Positions 17,489-26,899 are shown, numbered from the stretch's first letter. The stretch: DNA of 46,276 nucleotides from Mycobacterium sp. (GCA_020438845.1 JAGQTV010000026.1:1-46276); one strand, 5' to 3'. Notes: generated from the letters alone by a model not told the origin. A program made the numbers and translations.

Positions 17489-19276
17489 TCAGAGGACCAT
17501 GGGCACTCGCTTCTCAGCGCAGACCTCCGACACCGCCGCAAGAATGTCCTGGCTACGCAGGGTCTGCAGATCAGCCATCAAAACCGAACCTCGGCTGAGG
17601 CGGTTCATCGCGGCCACCCGGGAGTCACGTAATCGTTCGGCCCGTTCAACGACATTGCGGGCGAAGCGCCCGTTCTGCATGACGTCGATCCCATGGCTGC
17701 CATCGGGGGCTAGATAGTCGCGCAGCCATCGACAGGCGGCGCTGAAGGCCTGGCGAGCACCGTTGTCAATGACTGTCGCCCGGGGGCGTCCGTAGCGGAC
17801 TGCGATCTCGACCAGGTCGTCCGGACTGTAGGAGGAAAACCGCAGCTTGCGGTTGAACCGGCCCGCCAAGCCAGGGTTGACCTCGAGGAATTCGTCGACT
17901 TCGCGTTCATATCCGGCGCCGATGAAACAGAAGTCGAAGCGGTGCACCTCCAGCGCGACCAGGAGTTGGTTGACGGCCTCCATCCCGATCATGTCGGGCC
18001 GGCCGTCGTGGTGACGCTCGACCAGGCTGTAGATCTCGTCCATGAACAGAATCCGGCCCAGCGAGCGATTGATCAGTTCGTTGGTCTTCGGCCCGGAGGA
18101 GCCGATGTGTTCCCCGCAGAAATCGGCTCGCCTCACCTCGTGGATCTCCGGCTCTCGGACGATCCCCAGACCCGCATAAATCTTTCCCAGCGCCTCCGCA
18201 GTGGTGGTTTTTCCGGTCCCGGGCGGCCCTACCAACAGCATGTGGTTCGTGTGATTGGTCACCGGCAGCCCGTGGGCCAGCCGTAGGTCTCGAACTTCGA
18301 TCTGGTCCTCGAGTTCCGCGACAGCCCGCTTGACCTCAGCCAAACCGACCTGGTTCTCCAGCAGCACGCGCCCCTCGGCCAGCAGTTCGGCCCGCCGTCC
18401 GCGGCGCTCTTCGTCACAATGGTCTTCCTTGGAGCGTTCGGTGGCGACGTCCCACTTGTTGGTCCGGCTGTTGATGGCGTCCCCGTCGGTCACCGCAAGC
18501 TGTAGCTGGGGCTCTGTGAGCGCCTGCTGTGCCGACTCCACCAGGGCCCCGTTGACAGTGGCCCTCGACAGCCAGATCTGGGCCTGCTGTTCTTCACCGA
18601 GCTGGCGATAGGCCATCCCCCGGACGTAGGCCAGGTCCGCGGCGATCAGAGGGAAGGCGCCGGGGTCAACGAGGTCCGCCGCACGATCGGCCCGTTCCAG
18701 CGAGACTCGAGCCTGCCCCAGGTGGGCAGCGGCGTGGGCCGCCAACGCATTGATGCCGGCGCTGACGGCGGACATCACGACCGCGTTCGTCGGCAGGCCG
18801 CGGGTCGCCTCGGCGATGACGTCCGGCCATCGCTGCGTCGCCGACATCAAGTGAGACCGGACATATTGTCGCCACTGGTGGTTTTCGGGGGTGTCCAGGA
18901 GCGCCGGGTCCTCGAGTACCGATTCGGCGCGGTCGAACCTCTTGACGTCCACCAACGCGCTGGCCAGCGCGATCCCGGCGTGCGAGGCCTCGGTCACGGT
19001 GATCGACAGGTAAGGACCCGCCTTGATCGGTGCCGCCAGCACAACACCCAGCCGATTGGACTCGCGACGCAACCTCGCCCCGCACGCGTAGAGCCTTTCG
19101 AGAGTTGACAATTCGGTGTCCCCAGCAGCGATCCGGCCCAGCCAGGCGTCCGCCATGTCGGCGTCGGTGCTCGTCGCCTCTTGAAAGAGCAGCAGCGCTG
19201 CAGCCGGATCAGTGCCGATCAGTCTGATCGCTTCGTCGAACCGACGGCGGGCCCAGACCGTGGAGTTGCCAGTCAC
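17489..19276 (-). CDS. eccA2: EccA2, type VII secretion AAA+ ATPase
   Basis: The cytosolic CbxX/CfqX-type AAA+ ATPase of the ESX-2 cluster, thought to work with EspG in handling PE/PPE substrates. The 595 residues comprise an N-terminal TPR-like helical half (to about 280), a linker, and one AAA+ domain: Walker A GPPGTGKTT at 350-358, and Walker B with RILFMDEIYSLV near 410. The length is close to that of family members. GTG 19276 overlaps the eccE2 stop codon (GTGA). It is the last gene of the cluster and directly neighbours gltB about 210 bases downstream, with no ESX-1 genes between. I see no strong terminator after it, only a short GC hairpin near 17468-17482. Confidence 0.95.
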   Translation of the reverse strand: MTGNSTVWARRRFDEAIRLIGTDPAAALLLFQEATSTDADMADAWLGRIAAGDTELSTLERLYACGARLRRESNRLGVVLAAPIKAGPYLSITVTEASHAGIALASALVDVKRFDRAESVLEDPALLDTPENHQWRQYVRSHLMSATQRWPDVIAEATRGLPTNAVVMSAVSAGINALAAHAAAHLGQARVSLERADRAADLVDPGAFPLIAADLAYVRGMAYRQLGEEQQAQIWLSRATVNGALVESAQQALTEPQLQLAVTDGDAINSRTNKWDVATERSKEDHCDEERRGRRAELLAEGRVLLENQVGLAEVKRAVAELEDQIEVRDLRLAHGLPVTNHTNHMLLVGPPGTGKTTTAEALGKIYAGLGIVREPEIHEVRRADFCGEHIGSSGPKTNELINRSLGRILFMDEIYSLVERHHDGRPDMIGMEAVNQLLVALEVHRFDFCFIGAGYEREVDEFLEVNPGLAGRFNRKLRFSSYSPDDLVEIAVRYGRPRATVIDNGARQAFSAACRWLRDYLAPDGSHGIDVMQNGRFARNVVERAERLRDSRVAAMNRLSRGSVLMADLQTLRSQDILAAVSEVCAEKRVPMVL

Positions 19277-20844
19277 CCGGCCATCCGCGTTACGTAGCGG
19301 TCCTCAGCCTCGAAGAACTCGACATCGAGGAGATGAACCTGACCGGCGGTGCTGACCTGCACAACGGCGGGCCCAATCTGCCGAATAACCACGTCAGCGC
19401 CGGCGAGGTCGGGCGCGTTGGGCGAACCGACGAAGATCACGGTCGCGGGACAGGGCACGGGCGCTGCGGCTGCCAGTGAGCCGTCCAACGCTGCGCCGTC
19501 CAACCCTCCGCCGTCCATCGCTGTGCCGTCCAATCCTGTGCCTTCCACCGCTGTGCCGTCCACAACGCTGACAGTGGTTCCGTCATCGGGTTGCTGTTGA
19601 TCAGTAACGGTCAGGCCGAGACTTCGGAGACTCATCCAGCGATGGAAGTCCCTCGTATGCACTGTCACCCGGTCTCCGGCCGCCAGCACCCGCATCACGA
19701 CACGCTTGGCGACGGCATCGGTAGCGGCGATGTGCACCTGGGTGGCCCTGCCGGGGTCGGAGAGAGGTAGCAGAAGGCGGTTTCCATCCGGCAGCCTCCC
19801 GAGCAGCACACCTGAGGGCCCGATCGGCATCGCAAGGGCCGGCACGAGCTCAGCCCGGCCCACGCCGCGGAGATTGGGGCGCGGCCCGCAGAGATTAGCT
19901 GCCAGGCCCGGTCCCTGTTGGCCGGGAAGCGTCCGGAAACGCAGGCTCGGTGACGACCTCGGCGGCTGGGCGTGGCGAAGAGTTGCGGTTGCCATCGCGG
20001 TCCCGTCCGGAAAAATCGTCACGTTCTGGATCACCCCATCGGCACGCAGAGCCCAAACTTGTTCCAGAACATCACTTTTGACGTCTCCGACGCTGTATGC
20101 ATAGGTGGTCAGCCAGCCGTCTTCGTCGCGAACCGAGTGCCATCGATGTTTTCCGCGCTTCAACGCCTTGCATCCCAACTTCCCGTCCAGGCTGAGGATC
20201 TGTTCCGCGGTAGCAACGTGGGCCCGAACGCCCCGGTAACGCAGTCCTGCAGCAATACGGTGGGACGCGGCCAGCGCGGCTGCGCCCACCGAGCCCCGGC
20301 ACCGCAGGGCCTCGGCATTTTCTGCGGACCGAACTCGGACGATCAGCCAAGTTTCGCGCTGGCCCGCGAACGGCCCCGGGCCGAGCATGGCGTCGTAAAT
20401 CCGCGGATAGTCGCCGGTGCTGCGGCGCCGTGCGCCAACACAGACGACGCTGAGCGAGTCGACCGTTAGTCCGATGCTCTGGTGCATGCCCGACAGCAAT
20501 TCGCTGACGTCGAGCGCGTTGACCGTCACCGTGGGGCCCACTGTCGGCTGGTGCGCCTTGCCCAGCACCCGGATTGCCGATACGGCCACGCCGTCCTGGT
20601 ATCGAACCCCACCAGAGGACTGGTCGGTGGATAGCGTCACCGGGTCTGCGAGCGTAAGAGGTTGCGCACCCTTGAAGCACAGCCGTGCCCAGACCCACAG
20701 CGGCTGACCGCGCCAGGGCATGACGCCCAGCGCCACACCCGTCAGCAGACCAATCCCGCTGCCGGTCGGACCACCGACCGTCCAGCCAGCCATACCGCAC
20801 ATCGAGACGGCCACGGCCACCCTCATCCGCTCCGAGTCGGTCAT
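19273..20844 (-). CDS. eccE2: EccE2, type VII secretion membrane component
   Basis: A 523-residue EccE-family protein: two N-terminal membrane segments (about 8-50), then the cytosolic EccE domain at the periphery of the EccBCDE complex. Recognisable parts are AAALAASHRIAAGLRYRGVRA and QVWALRADGVIQNVTIFPDG (key Arg/Gly residues), typical of actinobacterial EccE. A low-complexity stretch of repeated DGTA/DGGGLDG near residue 450 is unusual. ATG 20844 is chosen because it overlaps the mycP2 stop codon (ATGA) and has an AGGAGG site; the longer open frame would overlap mycP2 by 49 bases. Its usual partners EccB and EccC are not encoded in this window. Confidence 0.92.
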   Translation of the reverse strand: MTDSERMRVAVAVSMCGMAGWTVGGPTGSGIGLLTGVALGVMPWRGQPLWVWARLCFKGAQPLTLADPVTLSTDQSSGGVRYQDGVAVSAIRVLGKAHQPTVGPTVTVNALDVSELLSGMHQSIGLTVDSLSVVCVGARRRSTGDYPRIYDAMLGPGPFAGQRETWLIVRVRSAENAEALRCRGSVGAAALAASHRIAAGLRYRGVRAHVATAEQILSLDGKLGCKALKRGKHRWHSVRDEDGWLTTYAYSVGDVKSDVLEQVWALRADGVIQNVTIFPDGTAMATATLRHAQPPRSSPSLRFRTLPGQQGPGLAANLCGPRPNLRGVGRAELVPALAMPIGPSGVLLGRLPDGNRLLLPLSDPGRATQVHIAATDAVAKRVVMRVLAAGDRVTVHTRDFHRWMSLRSLGLTVTDQQQPDDGTTVSVVDGTAVEGTGLDGTAMDGGGLDGAALDGSLAAAAPVPCPATVIFVGSPNAPDLAGADVVIRQIGPAVVQVSTAGQVHLLDVEFFEAEDRYVTRMAG

Positions 20845-22304
20845 CGCGCCCTCCTGGCCCGGCCGATCGCTCCGGCCAGCAGCGCACAAACGGCCGCCGC
20901 GACCGCGAAAGTCACGGCAACCCTCAACGCACGCTGGTCCGCTGGCGGCGGCGGTGTCGGCCTTGACAGCGCTCTGGTCCGTGGGTGAGGCGGGAGCCCC
21001 TCACCAGCCCCGACGTCGAAGGTCAGAGCGGCCACTGGGTCGACAACTCCGTGGCCCACCCGATTGTCGACACCCCGGGCCGGACTATGCGCAGTCTGTT
21101 GGATCCGGCGGATGACTTCGCGTGCAGTGAGGTTCGGGTATTTCGCTCGCACCAGTGCCGCCACCCCGCTCACGTAGGCCGCCGAGAAGCTGGTTCCCCA
21201 GAAGGGGACGGCGGCCTCGCCCGGTCGCATCGGCGGGTAGGCGTTGACCGCCGCCCCACCCTGTGGAGACAACCCCGTGATCCCCATCCCTGGTGCGGCT
21301 ACCCCCACCCATGGGCCCGCCAAGCTCTTTGCGATCGGCGCCCCTGCAATATCGACAGCGCCGACCGCCAGCACGTAGTCGGCGAACCACGATGGCGACG
21401 AAATCGTTGCGAGCTGATGCCACCCTCGGGAAGCAAGGCCCGGTGGATCCAGCGCGGCCGGGTTCTGCACGCAACCGTCTTCGCCTTCGTTGCCTGCGGC
21501 GGTGACGATTACGACATCCTTGACCGTCGCCGCGTACCAGACAGCAGCCGCGATTTCCCTCTGATCCAGGGTTTCTGCCGTGGAAAGGCATTCAGTGACG
21601 CCGACATTGATGACTTTGGCCCCCAGGTTGGCCGCATGCACGACGGCCCGGGCAAGCGTTGCGAGAGTTCCCGCCGTCGCCGGGTCCCCATGCTGCGGAT
21701 TTTGCGGCGCGAAGGCGCGAGAGGTCTGGCGGATCGAAATAAGGGTTGCGTGCGGCGCGACTCCGACGACTCCATCGGGTACTGCAGGTTCCGCAGCAGG
21801 AGCCGCCGGCGTGGACGCCGCCACACTCGGCGCTGGGAATGCCCGGCGGACCGGCATCGGAGTCGGCGGTGGAAACCCTTGCGGCGCAGCTGCAATCAGG
21901 GAAGCGACGATAGTGCCGTGCGCGTCACAGTCCGTCAGGCCGTCACCGCCCATGATGTAGTCGCCACCCGGCAGAACGGGAAGCCGGGTGTTCGGGCTGA
22001 TACCGGTGTCGATGACGGCGACGGCCACGCCGTTGCCGGTCGAGTACTGCCATGCATCCCGGATATTCAGGATGCCTAGCCCCGGGGCGAGCTCGGACAC
22101 GTTCGGCTCGGCTATAACGACCGGGTGCGCGCAACGGGTGCTCTGCCGCATGGTCTGCTGAGGCCCCGGCGGACCGTCGGCCGGGACAATCGCCGGGTCG
22201 GGCAGGGGCGGCGGAGCTGCCCGCGCAAGAACCGCATTGGAGGCCGATCCGGTCATCACAACCAGCGCGGCGATAGCCATCCGGCCAAGGTGATCGAACC
22301 TCAT
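20841..22304 (-). CDS. mycP2: MycP2 mycosin, subtilisin-like membrane protease
   Basis: A mycosin of the ESX-2 cluster; in other ESX systems mycosins cap and stabilise the EccBCDE complex on the periplasmic side. The 487 residues comprise a signal peptide (1 to about 30), the S8 protease with Asp99 (AVIDTGISPN), His129 (DCDAHGTIV) and Ser372 (FWGTSFSAAYVSG), a proline/alanine-rich loop after His129 (about 143-175), and a C-terminal membrane helix (about 460-480) with a basic end. The catalytic triad is complete. ATG 22304 is used because it overlaps the eccD2 stop codon (ATGA) and begins a proper signal peptide; the frame stays open upstream into eccD2. Confidence 0.95.
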   Translation of the reverse strand: MRFDHLGRMAIAALVVMTGSASNAVLARAAPPPLPDPAIVPADGPPGPQQTMRQSTRCAHPVVIAEPNVSELAPGLGILNIRDAWQYSTGNGVAVAVIDTGISPNTRLPVLPGGDYIMGGDGLTDCDAHGTIVASLIAAAPQGFPPPTPMPVRRAFPAPSVAASTPAAPAAEPAVPDGVVGVAPHATLISIRQTSRAFAPQNPQHGDPATAGTLATLARAVVHAANLGAKVINVGVTECLSTAETLDQREIAAAVWYAATVKDVVIVTAAGNEGEDGCVQNPAALDPPGLASRGWHQLATISSPSWFADYVLAVGAVDIAGAPIAKSLAGPWVGVAAPGMGITGLSPQGGAAVNAYPPMRPGEAAVPFWGTSFSAAYVSGVAALVRAKYPNLTAREVIRRIQQTAHSPARGVDNRVGHGVVDPVAALTFDVGAGEGLPPHPRTRALSRPTPPPPADQRALRVAVTFAVAAAVCALLAGAIGRARRAR

Positions 22305-23788
22305 CGCATCCGGACCCACACGAACAGTTCGCCGACCCAGGCGGCCAAGGGCAAGGCAGCGACGATAGCGATCAGTTCCAGCCATTCGCTCACCATTCGA
22401 ACCAGCGGCGTGAACGGTGTCACGGGTACCACTAGCGCAGCGGCCAATCCGGCGGCACCGAAGCCGATAAGAACAAGTGCTCCACACAGCAGCGCGTGAC
22501 TCGTTGATTCGCTCAGCACATAACGCGCCACTCCGGCGCAAAACGCAGCCGCTGCACCGCATACCAAAGCAACCGCCTGCCGACGGTCCGCGAACGCTCT
22601 GGCCCGACTGATGAAAATCATGACGAACAACACCCCGATTATCGCGGCGCCTTCGTCGCGGGAGTGGGCAGGCGCCAACGTCGCCCAGACAGCCATCGGC
22701 AGGGCAACAGCTGACGCCAGACACAATCCGGTGAGAACCCCGTTGGCGCGGACAGCGGCAGCAGCAATCCTCGCTCCACTCGGGGTCGGGTCGGCAAGCA
22801 ACTCGTCACCGGAACCGGCGTCGACAGGGCATACAGCGGCAGCCGGCAGACCGTCATGGCGACTGAACAGATCTCGCCCGGTGACCGACCCGAAGTGCGG
22901 CGGACGCACGCGGGCGACCCACAGTGCCACCGATGGCGCCTCTGCCAGCAGAAAGAGCAGTCCTGTCAAGGTGCCTATCCCCGCCAATCGCTCCGAAATC
23001 GGATGCCACATGCGAACAGCGGCAACAGCTCCCGCGATTACGCATAATGTGGCCACAAAAGTGGCTCCGGAGCTGTCGTGTCCGGTAAGGACAGCCATGG
23101 CGACGGTCAGAGCCAGGCAGGCGAGCGCAGTAATGAACAGGTGCGGGGCCCCCAGCCGGCCAGGCGTAGCGGTTGCCGCCCCCGAGGCAAGCAAGGGTGT
23201 CGCAAGCCAGCCGAGACCGAGCAGGAGATCACTGCGTTCCGGCCACCACCGTCTGACCGAAACGGCACCAGCCGCGAGGGCGATACCGTAGGCGCCAGCG
23301 ACAAGTGCGGGCACGCAAGACTCACTTCCGATCCGCACATACCAGGCCAACCCGAGGATGACGGAAGCCACCAGACCCAATACCGCTATCGCGGTCTGGA
23401 CTGCGGTCCGCTCCGTCACCGGAGGAAAGAGTCTTCTTCCGAGTTGCGCCAGCGCCGTCGACAGCGACTCACACTGGGCCTCAAAGGCCTCACCGTCTTC
23501 TGAAACGGCCAAAACCAGTGTGGCACCATCGTGCACATCGAGTTCGTCGAGGGTCTTGCTGATATCCAGACGCGCTCCGTTCGCCCTGAGAAGGTCATAG
23601 CCAGGGGCGGTTTCCAGGCCCGGCTCGCCACGTCGCCTCAGATCCTCGGCGATTAATTCGACGATGTCGTCGAAGAACACCTCGACCGGCACTGATGCCG
23701 GATACATCTGGGAAACGATGTGTTCACCACAGACGACCGCCACAGAGCAACGGGCGCCGATAGTCTTTGCCGCGTTTCGACTTCGCAA
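22301..23788 (-). CDS. eccD2: EccD2, type VII secretion pore-associated membrane protein
   Basis: A 495-residue EccD: an N-terminal ubiquitin-like domain (about 14-95, with VPVEVFFDDIVELIAEDL) and then about eleven membrane segments to the C-terminus. EccD is the central multi-pass subunit of the EccBCDE membrane complex. The length matches ESX-2 EccD. The start is TTG 23788, one base after the espG2 stop codon; an internal Met at residue 28 would cut the ubiquitin-like fold, so the TTG is preferred. M. tuberculosis has an extra gene, Rv3888c, between eccD2 and espG2; here there is no room for it. Confidence 0.94.
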   Translation of the reverse strand: MRSRNAAKTIGARCSVAVVCGEHIVSQMYPASVPVEVFFDDIVELIAEDLRRRGEPGLETAPGYDLLRANGARLDISKTLDELDVHDGATLVLAVSEDGEAFEAQCESLSTALAQLGRRLFPPVTERTAVQTAIAVLGLVASVILGLAWYVRIGSESCVPALVAGAYGIALAAGAVSVRRWWPERSDLLLGLGWLATPLLASGAATATPGRLGAPHLFITALACLALTVAMAVLTGHDSSGATFVATLCVIAGAVAAVRMWHPISERLAGIGTLTGLLFLLAEAPSVALWVARVRPPHFGSVTGRDLFSRHDGLPAAAVCPVDAGSGDELLADPTPSGARIAAAAVRANGVLTGLCLASAVALPMAVWATLAPAHSRDEGAAIIGVLFVMIFISRARAFADRRQAVALVCGAAAAFCAGVARYVLSESTSHALLCGALVLIGFGAAGLAAALVVPVTPFTPLVRMVSEWLELIAIVAALPLAAWVGELFVWVRMR

Positions 23789-24619
23789 TCAGACGGCCCT
23801 TCTGTGAGAGAACCAGTCCTCGGCGGGGAGGCGACGCAGCATCGCCAACACCGCCGATGACATCGCCGACTGCGATCCGGGGCCGACGATCATCCAGGTC
23901 TTGCCGTCACGATTGAGCTGCTCCGAAATCAGGCGTCCGTGCGGCGAGTCGATGACGGTGACAACTCCGGGGTCAACATGGATCCCCGCCGGGGCGTCTG
24001 TGACACCCGATTGGATCGCGACGATCGAGACCTGCCGGGAACGCTTCGAGTCGGCTGCCGCCGTCAGGGCGGCGACCTGTCCGACGTCGAGGCCGTGCCG
24101 GATCAGGTAGCTCTGTAGCGTTTCGCCATCGAGGACGGAGGAAGTCAGTTCCTGGACATCGATTGTTAGCGAATCCATTCGGGCGGGAGCCCGCTGTCCG
24201 CACAGTCTGTCGATCTGCGCGCCGAGCAGCATGCTCGCGGTCCGTTCGTCATAGGCCCTGCCCACTGCGCTCAGCCGGACCATCGAGCCGCAGCGTTCCA
24301 GAGCGACCCACCAGCACGAGAACCGCGCGAACAGAACCCGGTCCGACGCGAATTGTCCGCTCGGGTGCTGAACGAATACCCCTACCGCGACGTCCCGTCG
24401 GGAAAGCACGGTAAGCCATTCCCGAACCGAAGAGTCGACGTTGCCGCAATCGGTGATAACACCGGCACGGCGGAGTTCCTCAGCCTCCGGGTGGGCCACG
24501 GCGACCTCTGGGCCCTCGACCCTCGGAAAGTGTGGTCTCAAGCCCAATTCAGCTGCCACTGTTTCGATTCCACACAGAACCTGCAGAACCCATAGCCCAT
24601 CAACGGTTGTCGTCAACAT
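23789..24619 (-). CDS. espG2: EspG2, PE/PPE-specific secretion chaperone
   Basis: A 276-residue EspG-family protein. EspG proteins bind the tip of cognate PPE proteins in the cytosol and keep PE-PPE pairs soluble for secretion. Recognisable parts are the start (DGLWVLQVLCGIETVAAELG), the middle WWVALERCGSMVRLSAVG, and the C-terminal VIDSPHGRLISEQLNRDG with SDAS-like core residues; shorter pieces suffice to place it. The length is that of EspG2 in M. tuberculosis as I recall it. ATG 24619 lacks a striking ribosome site. esxC lies 59 bases upstream; eccD2 follows directly. The likely client is the PE/PPE pair at 25371-26899. Confidence 0.9.
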   Translation of the reverse strand: MLTTTVDGLWVLQVLCGIETVAAELGLRPHFPRVEGPEVAVAHPEAEELRRAGVITDCGNVDSSVREWLTVLSRRDVAVGVFVQHPSGQFASDRVLFARFSCWWVALERCGSMVRLSAVGRAYDERTASMLLGAQIDRLCGQRAPARMDSLTIDVQELTSSVLDGETLQSYLIRHGLDVGQVAALTAAADSKRSRQVSIVAIQSGVTDAPAGIHVDPGVVTVIDSPHGRLISEQLNRDGKTWMIVGPGSQSAMSSAVLAMLRRLPAEDWFSHRRAV

Positions 24620-24678
24620 AATTTGCCCAGTCCTGACGAAGGGTTTGCGCGCCTTTCTCCGGCAGGTAGACCCTCTGT

Positions 24679-24966
24679 CTAGAAAATGTTTCCCATCATC
24701 AGGTCGGTTTGGTGAGCACTGTCGTTGACCTGGCTGATTGTCCGGCCGTGTTGATTCATCGTGTCGATCAGGCCCTCAAGCCCTTGGAGCATCTGCATTT
24801 GCGCCCCGCGGAACGAGGTGGCTGCGGCACCCTGAAAGTAGTCCGCGATGGCTGTCGTGCGCTGGTGGATATCGTCGTGAATCTCCATCAGTTGGGCCGA
24901 TCGGCTGCCTACGTCGGCGGCGAAGTCCGATACCGCTCCGTGGTTGTAGGTGATGTTGTCCGACAT
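24679..24966 (-). CDS. esxC: EsxC, WXG100-family ESX-2 substrate
   Basis: A 95-residue helical hairpin protein of the ESAT-6/WXG100 family. It begins MSDNITYNHGAVSDFAADVG, very like M. tuberculosis EsxC (Rv3890c) as I recall it. The turn between the helices reads YFQGAAATSF, so the usual Trp-x-Gly is Phe-x-Gly here, as in EsxC. It should pair with EsxD from the adjacent gene and leave the cell as a heterodimer. A GAGGGAG ribosome site precedes ATG 24966. The gap to esxD is 30 bases. With no EccC in the cluster, how it would be recognised for export is an open question. Confidence 0.93.
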   Translation of the reverse strand: MSDNITYNHGAVSDFAADVGSRSAQLMEIHDDIHQRTTAIADYFQGAAATSFRGAQMQMLQGLEGLIDTMNQHGRTISQVNDSAHQTDLMMGNIF

Positions 24967-24996
24967 TGTCTCCCTCTCGTTTTCGGTTCTGGGTGA

Positions 24997-25296
24997 TCAG
25001 ATCGCGAAGCTGATCAAGCTTTGTGAGCCGTCCGCTTCGTGTTGCTCGATCATCGCTGCTGCTTGACCCAGACCGTGGGCCAGCCGCCTTCCACCCGAAA
25101 TCGTCTGCTGTAGATCGTGATTGATCTGCGTTGCGGTATTGACCGAGGCGAGTTGAGCTTGGCCTCCCCACACCGCGGAGCCCAATCCCTCATGGCTGCT
25201 GAGATAACGGTTGGCGACAGCGGTCGCGTTCTGAAGCGCTGACTCGATCGCTTGCGCAGTGCTGCGCAGCACCTCCGGCGTGACGACAAGTGTCAT
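24997..25296 (-). CDS. esxD: EsxD, WXG100-family partner of EsxC
   Basis: A 99-residue WXG100 protein from ATG 25296, which follows a GGAAGGGAA site; the open frame extends to 25374 without a ribosome site. It keeps the Trp-x-Gly turn (AVWGGQAQLAS) and has the start VTPEVLRSTAQAIESAL and the late ALINE-like stretch GLGQAAAMIEQHEAD that recall EsxD (Rv3891c). It is expected to form the antiparallel four-helix heterodimer with EsxC. The gene lies between the PPE gene (74 bases upstream) and esxC. Confidence 0.92.
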   Translation of the reverse strand: MTLVVTPEVLRSTAQAIESALQNATAVANRYLSSHEGLGSAVWGGQAQLASVNTATQINHDLQQTISGGRRLAHGLGQAAAMIEQHEADGSQSLISFAI

Positions 25297-25370
25297 GTTT
25301 TCCCTTCCTGCGGGTGGATTTCGTTGTCCACCTCTGCGACACAGGAGTTTTGTCGTCGTCCCGCGGGGTG

Positions 25371-26594
25371 TCACTTCACCCCTGTGGAGACCCCGCCTCG
25401 TTCCAGCACGACCTGTGCGTGGTCCACATCCTTTTTCTGGACTGCCTCTCTCGCGTTCGTTCCGACATGCGTGGGCGATACCGGCATTCCACCTCCTATC
25501 GATGCTCCCTGCAGTTCCGCAGTCGCGCTGAGCAATCCGCTGCTGAGCCCCACCGGAGGGCCCATTGCACGGCCCGGGCCTGCAGCCTCGAAACTATTCT
25601 GAGGCCGGACGTAGCTGGTAAGTCCAGCGGCGGGAAGACCACCGATCACAGGAGCAACGGATCCCGTGCCCCCGACCGCGCCGATGCCCCCGCCGTCATC
25701 GCAGAACTCGCCCGTAAGAAAGTCCGGTTCGAGCATGTCGACCTCCCCGGCGAGCGGTTCCCACTCGCCATCGTCCCCAGAGTCCGCAGGCTCGACGGAT
25801 GCCCCACGCCAAGCGGTCGGCAGAAGGCCGGCTAGTGCTCCGGTCGCCTGCAACGGGGTCTGGAACATCCCGGTAGTCGGCGCCATCGAGCCCAGCGCCG
25901 CTTGGATTGGCTGGCTCAGCATCGCGCCCACCTGACCGATCGCAGCCGCGGTTGCGGGCCCGGATTGGCTCGTACCTTCGCCTCCGATCACTCCGCCGAG
26001 GCTCTCTCCGAGCCCACCGGCGACGTTGGTAGGGGCCGCAAGCGAGGCGCCTGGCGGCGAGAGCGGGGGCGGCACCGCCAGTGCCGCAGCAAGTCCGGTC
26101 AGCGCAACGCCGTAGGCGCCGCCGGTGGCGGCGTTGTGCGGCCAGTGTTCACCGAAGTAGGCCGCGTCCAATGCGACGATCGCAGGCGTCAACGCCCCCA
26201 GAACAAGGGGGTTGAGGGCAACGGCGGCCGCCTGCTCAGCACGGTTAGCCAGGCTGACCTCGGCCGGAATCATCGCCGATACCGCTGTCTGATACGCCGC
26301 CACGGCACTCGCGGCGATCGACGGCTTCTCTTGTATCCATGCGCAGAGCAACTGCAGTGCGGTGTTCAGGCCGGTCACCGCCGTCGTTGAACTCAAGGCT
26401 CCGATTCCCTCGAAGTTCAACGACGTGACTGTTGTGTTCAACGTCGACAGAGCGGCGGCGAGTTCGTTGCTTACCACCATGGCCTGCCATGCAGCCGCAC
26501 TGGCGATGGTGGTTGCCGTACCCGCGGCTGCGTCTCCGGTGAGCCGGAGGTAGTTCACTTCGGGAGGCAAGCAGGGCCATTGGGGGTCCGGCAT
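25371..26594 (-). CDS. PPE69: PPE family protein, PPE69-like
   Basis: A 407-residue PPE protein. The N-terminal 160 residues or so are the PPE helical bundle, opening MPDPQWPCLPPEVNYLRLTG with Pro-Pro-Glu at residues 10-12. The rest is low-complexity, rich in Gly, Ala and Pro, and ends without a recognised domain. It should pair with the PE protein encoded 5 bases upstream, be held by EspG2 and leave through ESX-2. Its place next to esxD matches PPE69 (Rv3892c). ATG 26594 is the only sensible start. Confidence 0.92.
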   Translation of the reverse strand: MPDPQWPCLPPEVNYLRLTGDAAAGTATTIASAAAWQAMVVSNELAAALSTLNTTVTSLNFEGIGALSSTTAVTGLNTALQLLCAWIQEKPSIAASAVAAYQTAVSAMIPAEVSLANRAEQAAAVALNPLVLGALTPAIVALDAAYFGEHWPHNAATGGAYGVALTGLAAALAVPPPLSPPGASLAAPTNVAGGLGESLGGVIGGEGTSQSGPATAAAIGQVGAMLSQPIQAALGSMAPTTGMFQTPLQATGALAGLLPTAWRGASVEPADSGDDGEWEPLAGEVDMLEPDFLTGEFCDDGGGIGAVGGTGSVAPVIGGLPAAGLTSYVRPQNSFEAAGPGRAMGPPVGLSSGLLSATAELQGASIGGGMPVSPTHVGTNAREAVQKKDVDHAQVVLERGGVSTGVK

Positions 26595-26599
26595 GTAAC

Positions 26600-26899
26600 C
26601 TACAGTGCCAGTGCGGTTTTAGCGATGATATCCGAGGCGGTGTAGGTCGCAGCCGCCAGACTCTGCGCGGCTGCGAACAGTTCCCGGTTGGCCGCGTGCT
26701 CGGCGGCTGTGCCCAGATAGGCAGCACCCGCCGCGTTCAGCGCGGCGGCGAACTGGACCGAGTCCAGGTCCGCACCCATCGGCATCACGCCCAGCAGTGC
26801 TGCCGCGGCGGTGTAACCGGCCGTTCCGAGTTCAGCGGCGACACCGGCTTCCGCGGCCGCTGAGGCACTGACAGTTGCTTCATTGACGTTGAGTATCAA
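26600..26899 (-). CDS. PE36: PE family protein, PE36-like
   Basis: A 99-residue PE protein, all helical and alanine-rich, without the long variable tail of PE_PGRS proteins. The C-terminal part carries the type VII secretion signal Y-x-x-x-D at Tyr86-Asp90 (YTASD). The eponymous Pro-Glu is not obvious; residues 6-7 are Asn-Glu. The start is TTG 26899 behind a GAAGGGA site. It is the first gene of the cluster here; in M. tuberculosis eccC2 and eccB2 precede it, but in this window they are absent. Confidence 0.88.
   Translation of the reverse strand: MILNVNEATVSASAAAEAGVAAELGTAGYTAAAALLGVMPMGADLDSVQFAAALNAAGAAYLGTAAEHAANRELFAAAQSLAAATYTASDIIAKTALAL

Noticed and set aside
22305-22724. N-terminal extension of mycP2
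   Set aside because: The frame stays open but would overlap eccD2 by over 400 bases; the internal ATG begins a signal peptide and overlaps the eccD2 stop codon.
24679-25296. possible ESX-1 esxB/esxA pair
   Set aside because: The sequences fit EsxC and EsxD, including Phe-x-Gly in place of Trp-x-Gly in EsxC, and the neighbours are ESX-2 genes.
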